DNA of 64,000 nt from Stichopus chloronotus (taxonomy: Eukaryota > Echinodermata > Holothuroidea > Aspidochirotida > Stichopodidae). The stretch covers positions 2,914,001-2,978,000 of the forward strand of contig CM037835.1 of NCBI GenBank assembly GCA_021234535.1, written 5' to 3'. Both the position numbers and the translations under genes were made by a program. The notes below the pieces were generated by a model, which made no database searches, was not told where the DNA came from, and saw only the letters and a list, made by a program, of their open reading frames with translations. Numbering within the stretch: position 1 is the stretch's first letter; each line of letters begins with the position of its first letter. Of the stretch, positions 61,301 to 64,000 are shown in pieces.

Positions 61301-62723
61301 ATACGGTTCTTGTACTGAACGTGGTGCACCTACATACCAAATACAAGATTGGTCCAAGCTTCCCTTCTTGAGATATTGTGTTTACAAGTTTTTCACAATT
61401 TGACACCTGTTCTCCACCAAAATCAATAGGGTTCTTGTACTCTAACTAAAAAACAAAAACATAATTGGAAAATTTAGAGCAGTCTCAACTCATATTTTGA
61501 AACATCCCCTGCTGCACACCACCAGAGGAGTCATCAGCAATACTTACTGATGAGTACCTGCACACTGACGGATGAAGATTTAAAAAAGAGGAGGACTCTG
61601 CCGTTTTGTCTGATATGTGCAACATTGTGCATGCAAATCAACTGAGTACAACTGACCAGCACAAGTGACAGATGAGTACCAACCCATCAACCATGAACAA
61701 GGCAGAATTTGTGAGAGATGTGTGCATGCACACTAACCATGAAGAAAGTAGAGTTACCAGCCAATCCCCACATAATATCATGTATGTCTAGGACTTCTTG
61801 AGAGGAACATACCCTAACCATTATGGTACAGTATATCTAATTATCATGTCATGTTCTGTCATGCCGAGAGAGGATTTACTGAGCATATTATGAGTATGTT
61901 GTTAGCTGATGTGTGCCTGCACATCCACCATAAAGGAAGTAGAAATATTGACTGAGGTGTGATTGCACATCAGCCATGAAGGACACAAATTATTGACTGA
62001 TGTGGGCCTGCACATCAACCTCAAAGGACTGACCAGCAGAACTGACCGATGAGTGCCTGCTTATTAACCATGAACGATGCAGAATTATCATTGTGTGGCT
62101 GCATCAAGACCAAGAAGAAAGTATACAGAATTACTGAAGTTTACCAGCACATAAGCTGCGAAGGATATTTTGAGGTTACAGTCAAACCAGTTTTTAATGC
62201 TTTACTGATTTGCTTCACTCTTTTCACAGTGTCTCTGTATTTGATCTACAGATGACAAGAACTTGGACATCTGACTGAAAATCAGCATGGAACTCAACAA
62301 GAAGCATCTTCTCACCAATCAAGGAACACTAGGTATACCTACATATGATCTTCAAAATTTGGCAAATTTATCTGGAGTGACAAGTTACCAGTGAGGACAA
62401 CTGCCATCTTGAACAGTCAGAATATGCAGTGCTTGAAGTACTGTTGTGCCTTAGAGATGTAAAGGATTAAAACAACTGAATCATTAATTGTCAAATGATA
62501 TAATCTAATCAATTACTTAGATATCCGTAAGTATCCTGACTGTAACGAGACACAGAGAGACGGTGAAGATCTTACCAAGCTTTGTCTCCTTGTCAATGCA
62601 AGCTACATTGATCGATGGATATCTCTGACATAACAGGTCTTCAAATATACTTCTTTCTCCATTATGTCTTTTGATCAGCCTAGTCCATATCAATACACGA
62701 GGCAACAGCTCAGTCATATTCAT
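37258..62723 (-). CDS. D-isomer-specific 2-hydroxyacid dehydrogenase, ten exons, 331 aa
   Basis: Ten exons (148, 114, 178, 56, 97, 118, 68, 85, 45, 87 bp; total 996) join in phase, all at GT/AG sites, to one frame from ATG 62723 to TGA 37258. The predicted protein has the family layout: substrate-domain motif LEWFQLGSAGVD (79-90), AEYVIGHI (121-128), Rossmann GxGxxG as GAGDIG (158-163), and catalytic Arg246 (VGRGN), Glu275 (DPEPLP) and His294 (TPHVSG). After the second Rossmann strand the usual acidic residue is replaced by SRQR (181-184), which suggests NADP(H) use. Members reduce glyoxylate, hydroxypyruvate or related 2-keto acids in the cytosol; the exact substrate is not readable. Length matches the family (about 320-335). 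An in-frame TGA lies directly before the ATG. A different paralog name (GRHPR or GhrA-like) cannot be decided here. Confidence 0.93.
37345..38371. other. Intron 9, part nearest exon 10
   Basis: No element or alternative exon was recognised. Confidence 0.4.
38372..39053. mobile_element. Terminal-inverted-repeat element family, copy 3 (both ends present)
   Basis: The left end 'actttaaagtgattgcgtgt' (from 38375) and the right end (inverse, 'cttaaagtgattacgtgcgt', 39049-39029) pair with few mismatches over about 21 bp. The ~680-bp body aligns with 11508-12249 and 25113-25632. No transposase; no clear target duplication. Confidence 0.65.
39054..41528. other. Intron 9, mixed repeats
   Basis: A ~110-bp direct repeat occurs at about 39860-39970 and 40375-40480, both with 'gagggcagctgcttgagact'. 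A scrap of the modular repeat lies at 40040-40130 (tgtttacaaggttttcacaa, then CA-rich). Nothing else was identified. Confidence 0.5.
41537..41765. mobile_element. hAT-type MITE, 229 bp
   Basis: Exact 8-bp direct duplication ACTACAAG at 41529-41536 and 41766-41773. Terminal inverted repeats CAAGGATATAGCTA / CAAGGATGTAGCTA (13 of 14). 'gtggtggt/ccaaccac' motifs recur in the subterminal DNA. Too short to encode a transposase, so mobilised in trans. Lies in dehydrogenase intron 9. Confidence 0.85.
41774..42889. other. Intron 9, nothing recognised
   Basis: No exon or terminal repeat was identified between the MITE and the next modular element. Confidence 0.4.
43101..44017. mobile_element. hAT-type element, 917 bp, exact 8-bp target duplication
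   Basis: CAACCAGG occurs at 43093-43100 and 44018-44025. The ends are CATGGGCTTGGATCCAT and (inverted) CATGGGTGTGGATCAT. Subterminal 'ggggacgtg' and 'gatgtcccc' motifs occur on both sides. A 116-codon frame at 43332-43682 resembles no transposase that I know. A non-autonomous hAT copy is the best reading. Confidence 0.85.
44209..44265 (-). CDS. Possible 57-bp cassette exon in the last dehydrogenase intron
   Basis: Acceptor 'gatattggcag' and consensus donor GTAAGT bound 57 bp with no stop, in phase 0 at both ends, between exons 9 and 10, which also meet in phase 0. Inclusion would insert 19 residues (MMLYMKAGATAQVVLNTAS) just after the catalytic His loop. The family has no insertion there, so this is either a rare alternative exon or a pseudo-exon. 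Confidence 0.25.
44994..45038 (-). CDS. Dehydrogenase exon 9 (45 bp, catalytic His)
   Basis: Acceptor 'atctctag', donor GTAAGT. Encodes only VTITPHVSGYASEAV, with catalytic His294. Phase 0 at both ends. Confidence 0.92.
45039..45421. other. Intron 8, nothing recognised
   Basis: A 383-bp intron; the open - strand frame crossing it is the intronic continuation of exon 8. Confidence 0.6.
45422..45506 (-). CDS. Dehydrogenase exon 8 (residues 260-288, catalytic Glu)
   Basis: Acceptor 'acgaacacacag', donor GTGAAT. Encodes NGWLSAAIIDVTDPEPLPKE and SKLWTIPE, with catalytic Glu275 in DPEPLP. The open frame continues past the donor for about 120 codons, but that part is intronic. Confidence 0.93.
45507..46501. 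other. Intron 7, part nearest exon 8
   Basis: Overlapping frames at 45662-46115 resemble no protein. 46380-46500 is a modular-repeat monomer fragment (ctattgacctcaaacagaac) that is interrupted at 46501 and continues at 47464. Confidence 0.4.
46502..47463. mobile_element. Probable hAT-type element, about 960 bp, inserted in a repeat monomer
   Basis: The ends 'gttcagaactcgtgtccgtg' (left) and, inverted, 'gttcataactcgtgttcgtg' (right) pair over at least 22 bp with 2 mismatches, and more weakly to the outer 'agggga/agggaa'. Flanks AGTTTCAG and AAGTTCAG are an 8-bp duplication with one indel, and the repeat monomer resumes as 'gaaatactttcatc' on the right. No transposase frame. Lies in dehydrogenase intron 7. 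Confidence 0.7.
47464..48238. other. Intron 7, part nearest exon 7
   Basis: The first ~70 bp is the other half of the split monomer with a short CA tract. The remainder shows nothing that I recognise. Confidence 0.4.
48239..48306 (-). CDS. Dehydrogenase exon 7 (residues 238-260, catalytic Arg)
   Basis: Acceptor 'tttctcaacag', donor GTATTC. Encodes KPVFINVGRGNCVQEDTIIN with catalytic Arg246. The usual GRGD/GRGE is GRGN here. Leaves in phase 2 (split Arg260). Confidence 0.93.
48307..49322. other. Intron 6, nothing recognised
   Basis: A 61-codon + strand frame (48793-48978) has no family match and no splice support. Confidence 0.45.
49323..49440 (-). CDS. Dehydrogenase exon 6 (residues 198-237)
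   Basis: Acceptor 'cactttacag', donor GTAATG. Encodes SELSKLLAESDYICSILPAS and PETDNFFHGDTF, the strand and substrate-proximal loop typical of the family. Leaves in phase 0. Confidence 0.95.
49795..50165. repeat. About six copies of a ~63-bp minisatellite
   Basis: Variants of 'ctgcctgacatgcaatgttt' followed by 'tgttcaggtgtgtttta' and 'ctgattcactgtctgg' start near 49796, 49861, 49921, 50003, 50067 and 50129. One interval is longer (about 82 bp). Located in dehydrogenase intron 5. Confidence 0.8.
50166..51058. other. Intron 5, nothing further recognised
   Basis: AT-rich intronic DNA without recognisable elements. Confidence 0.45.
51059..51155 (-). CDS. Dehydrogenase exon 5 (residues 166-198)
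   Basis: Acceptor 'gttctcag', donor GTAAGA. Encodes ARCCKCFGMKTIGLSRQRKS and the following loop to DVN. The unusual Cys169/Cys170/Cys172 cluster lies on the helix after the glycine motif. Split codons at both ends match exons 4 and 6. Confidence 0.93.
51156..54242. other. Intron 4
   Basis: A short triplet of 'caacagatgc' repeats near 51558-51585 and a G run at 53299-53309. A frame at 53078-53326 has no recognisable domain. No transposon ends found. Confidence 0.4.
54243..54298 (-). CDS. Dehydrogenase exon 4 (56-bp microexon, NADP-binding motif)
   Basis: Acceptor 'tgaaacttacag', donor GTATGT. Encodes MLKELTIGIVGAGDIGVE, the strand and glycine loop of the Rossmann fold. A 1,300-bp hAT-like element ends only about 170 bp upstream of its acceptor. 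Confidence 0.95.
54472..55771. mobile_element. hAT-type element, 1,300 bp, exact 8-bp target duplication
   Basis: GTCAGGGC is duplicated at 54464-54471 and 55772-55779. Terminal inverted repeats CAGAGTTGAAAAACCTTGC and CAGGGTTGAAAAACTTTGC (17 of 19) begin CAG as hAT ends usually do. GCGGGAAAT recurs four times in the subterminal DNA (two on each side), like transposase-binding repeats. No transposase is encoded. It sits in dehydrogenase intron 3, about 170 bp from exon 4. Confidence 0.92.
55780..56379. other. Intron 3, nothing recognised
   Basis: Sequence between the hAT element and the next modular repeat, without identifiable features. Confidence 0.4.
56380..57598 (+). mobile_element. Modular head-monomer-(CA)n-hairpin element, full length
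   Basis: Head-type 'gccaacggactttgtggttc' at about 56386-56405. About six monomers of roughly 135 bp follow from 56540 to 57330, with 'acaaggttttcacattttga', 'cctctggtgacctcaaatga' and 'accaaaaacaatagggatca'. The 3' part (57352-57598) is a fold-back unit: 57377-57410 is exactly complementary to 57540-57573, and the weaker pairing extends to both edges. The last hairpin is 57568-57594, followed by AAAAATG. Best preserved member in the window. Confidence 0.7.
57352..57598. repeat. Fold-back 3' module with perfect 34-bp arms
   Basis: Arms of about 59 bp (34 bp perfect) enclose a ~129-bp loop of GT/CA-rich DNA. Each arm ends in its own small hairpin (gattccttgcc.../...ggcaaggaatc). The left arm is thus an inverted copy of the tail module; half versions occur at 5.6 and 13.2 kb. 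Confidence 0.85.
57999..58176 (-). CDS. Dehydrogenase exon 3 (residues 88-147)
   Basis: Acceptor 'gctttcag', donor GTTAGT. Encodes VDTLMM, VTRLGGTYHTAIAEYVIGHI and the helix ending KFKSW. Split codons at Gly88 and Trp147. Confidence 0.95.
58177..58712. other. Intron 2, CA-rich tract
   Basis: A short (CA)n-rich tract near 58590-58630; otherwise unremarkable. Confidence 0.5.
58713..58826 (-). CDS. Dehydrogenase exon 2 (residues 50-88)
   Basis: Acceptor 'ttgcttttag', donor GTGAAG. Encodes the first substrate-domain strands and LEWFQLGSAG. Enters in phase 1 (split Glu50) and leaves in phase 1 (split Gly88). Confidence 0.93.
58827..59941. other. Intron 1, part nearest exon 2
   Basis: No exon, RNA gene or element end recognised. 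Confidence 0.4.
59942..60766. mobile_element. TA-flanked inverted-repeat element, about 820 bp
   Basis: Bases 59942-59966 (taaagctgtgtttacttgac, then acgcg) are exactly complementary to 60742-60766. Excluding an outer TA on each side gives ends starting AAGCTGTG with a TA target duplication, the mark of Tc1/mariner-type insertion. GC-rich subterminal repeats (acgcgtattg, gcggaaag, aatccgcacg) recur inside the left end and near 60050-60095. No transposase frame. Located in dehydrogenase intron 1. Confidence 0.75.
60950..61450 (+). mobile_element. Modular repeat, about four monomers
   Basis: Monomers of about 130 bp with 'acttcttgagatatcatgtt', 'cacattttga' and 'atgacctttgacct' type phrases; neither head nor hairpin tail was found. 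Includes the perfect DR1 site at 61276-61288. Confidence 0.65.
61276..61288 (-). promoter_or_regulatory. Perfect DR1 nuclear-receptor site in intron 1
   Basis: TGACCTTTGACCT on the + strand reads AGGTCAAAGGTCA in the direction of the dehydrogenase gene. It is part of a dispersed monomer, so it may simply be a consensus remnant of the repeat. Confidence 0.4.
61549..62100. repeat. Degenerate ~48-bp minisatellite
   Basis: Variants of 'gatgtgtgcctgcacatcaa' followed by 'ccatgaaggaagtagaatta' recur near 61551, 61669, 61718, 61908, 61955, 61999 and 62048; spacing is 44-50 bp where copies adjoin, and larger gaps hold decayed copies. Located in dehydrogenase intron 1. Confidence 0.7.
62576..62723 (-). 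CDS. Dehydrogenase exon 1 (codons 1-49 plus 1 base)
   Basis: Starts MNMTELLPRVLIW with a TGA immediately upstream in frame, which fixes the start. Donor GTAAGA follows 62576. The N-terminus is not a typical mitochondrial or secretory leader, so a cytosolic enzyme is likely. Confidence 0.85.
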
Positions 62724-63595
62724 TCAGATCCTCTTGAAATGCTGCTCAGTCTCTGTATGATGAAAAGATCATTGAATGCTAACCACAGAATTATCTTCTT
62801 GATCAGTGACCTTAACATGAGGTGCATGTCTTTGGCGAGGGAGATCAGTTAATCCACAAAAGCATGGCACAAATATATAGGGCAATAACAATTGTGAAGG
62901 AGTTACGTTTAATTCCTGGCCAAGAAAATGGAATCACCTAGGGATGATGATGGTGAGTACAGTGTGCAAGTTTGTGACACATTTTGATACTTACATCTTG
63001 CACTTCATGAGATAAGAGTCATATCTTGTTCACAAACTTAAAATTTGACCACTTTTGACCTGACATGAACTGTGAATGACCTTTGACCTCCACCTCAAAT
63101 AATACACTTCTATATATATAAAAGTTGATAGATAGTTCTTACACAGCATTTTTCACTTTTAGTTTCACCTACCAGATCGGGTTCAAACATATGTCTTCAA
63201 CAGATTTGTGGTAAGTAAATTGGAAATTCACTGAGTAAGTGCTCCAGCTTAGTAAACCAAAAATCTTAAATGTTTCTTATGCTGACATCTCATACTGTAC
63301 TTATGAGCATGTATGCTTCTAAATAGTTTGGCAAATGGAATCTTGTTTGCTCAAAGGTCACCACCATTTACTCGAAATCTGTCAGTAACCACTACTGACC
63401 TATGACTAAGCACTGTTCCATCTCCAAACCTAGCCAGAAATTAACATACTCATAAATATTATTTGTGCGACATCAATGGAGGAAAAAATTTTAAAAATTT
63501 ACTTTTCTGTCAAGTGTGGCTACTTTCTGAATGAATTTGCCATTTGTTGATATTTATCCAATTAATCATGGATACATTGAAGAGATATGTTGACA
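62724..63595 (-). promoter_or_regulatory. Upstream region of the dehydrogenase gene
   Basis: Contains a single modular-repeat monomer at about 63040-63110 with the DR1 site. No TATA box or initiator can be assigned reliably and no upstream non-coding exon was recognised, so the true promoter could also lie further right. Confidence 0.35.
63077..63089 (-). promoter_or_regulatory. Perfect DR1 nuclear-receptor site upstream of the dehydrogenase
   Basis: AGGTCAAAGGTCA in gene orientation, 354-366 bp upstream of the start codon, within a repeat monomer. This is the consensus for HNF4, COUP-TF and RXR-containing dimers. Control of the gene by it is inference from position and consensus. Confidence 0.45.
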
Positions 63596-63867
63596 CCCAG
63601 TGGTGGCATCAACAGGGGACACTTTCTCCCGGTCAGAGCATTTCCCACACCCCCCCATTGTTCTCTCGTCTACAAGCTCAAAATAGGCATGATTTATGCT
63701 AGCCACTAAACGCCACCCACTGGACCCACCTGAACCCCACCCATTGCATTCCGTGCTTTGAGCTTAGTTTTGCGCTCCTCGCAAAATGTCTTTGTCCCAA
63801 AGGATTTTCATTTGCCTCCCATCCCCCCTTCCCCTCCCCACTTTCAAAACTCTGGTGCCACCACGGG
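63596..63867. mobile_element. MITE, 272 bp
   Basis: The ends CCCAGTGGTGGCA and (inverted) CCCGTGGTGGCA differ by one inserted base. TGACA flanks both sides (63591-63595, 63868-63872), so the target duplication may be 5 bp. A related half copy lies at 16203-16330. No coding capacity. Confidence 0.65.
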
Positions 63868-64000
63868 TGACAACAGACTCACTGAGAAAATGAAAGTTAT
63901 GTAAGATGTGTGTTACAATTACTAATCCTCCTTTAAACTTAAAAATTTCACCAACATACCAAACAAAACTTCGACAATAATTTTCCTTCAACATTCTGAT

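Overview
The window reads as nuclear DNA of a marine deuterostome invertebrate. A sea cucumber or other echinoderm is my best guess. The base is AT-rich non-coding DNA with many short non-autonomous transposons, CR1/L2-type LINE relics, a tRNA-derived SINE, microsatellites, G or C runs of 10-17 bases, and coding DNA only as small exons between GT/AG splice sites. There is no prokaryotic signal (no operons, no dense long frames). The species cannot be fixed from sequence alone.

Layout. 1-5 kb: unassigned same-strand open frames, a duplicated ~570-bp unit and a perfect 30-bp-arm palindrome. 5-17 kb: repeats, including a modular element (6.7-8.6 kb), an 888-bp element with perfect 42-bp terminal inverted repeats (9.4-10.3 kb) and one splice-bounded orphan exon (16.9 kb). 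17.4-21.2 kb: two decayed LINEs in opposite orientation flanking a SINE. 23-26.3 kb: a degenerate ~400-bp repeat series. 27.5-33 kb: an immunoglobulin-superfamily gene on the + strand (signal peptide plus two Ig domains in one exon, and a possible cytoplasmic-tail exon at 32.8 kb), with its 3' flank partly repeated three times. 33.6-35 kb: an array of ~130-bp monomers. 37.26-62.72 kb: a complete ten-exon gene on the - strand.

That gene is the main result. No single open frame shows it, but ten short exons join in phase to a 331-residue D-isomer-specific 2-hydroxyacid dehydrogenase (glyoxylate/hydroxypyruvate-reductase type) with the GxGxxG motif and the Arg/Glu/His catalytic residues. Its introns carry three hAT-type elements with exact 8-bp target duplications, a fourth probable one, a TA-flanked inverted-repeat element, two minisatellites and several copies of the modular repeat.

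The strongest candidate for something undescribed is that modular repeat. It has a conserved head, an array of ~115-150-bp monomers, a (CA)n tract and a 3' hairpin followed by a short A run. The layout resembles Helentron-derived HINE/pearl elements. Its monomers carry nuclear-receptor half-sites, several forming perfect DR1 sites; one lies about 350 bp upstream of the dehydrogenase start codon.
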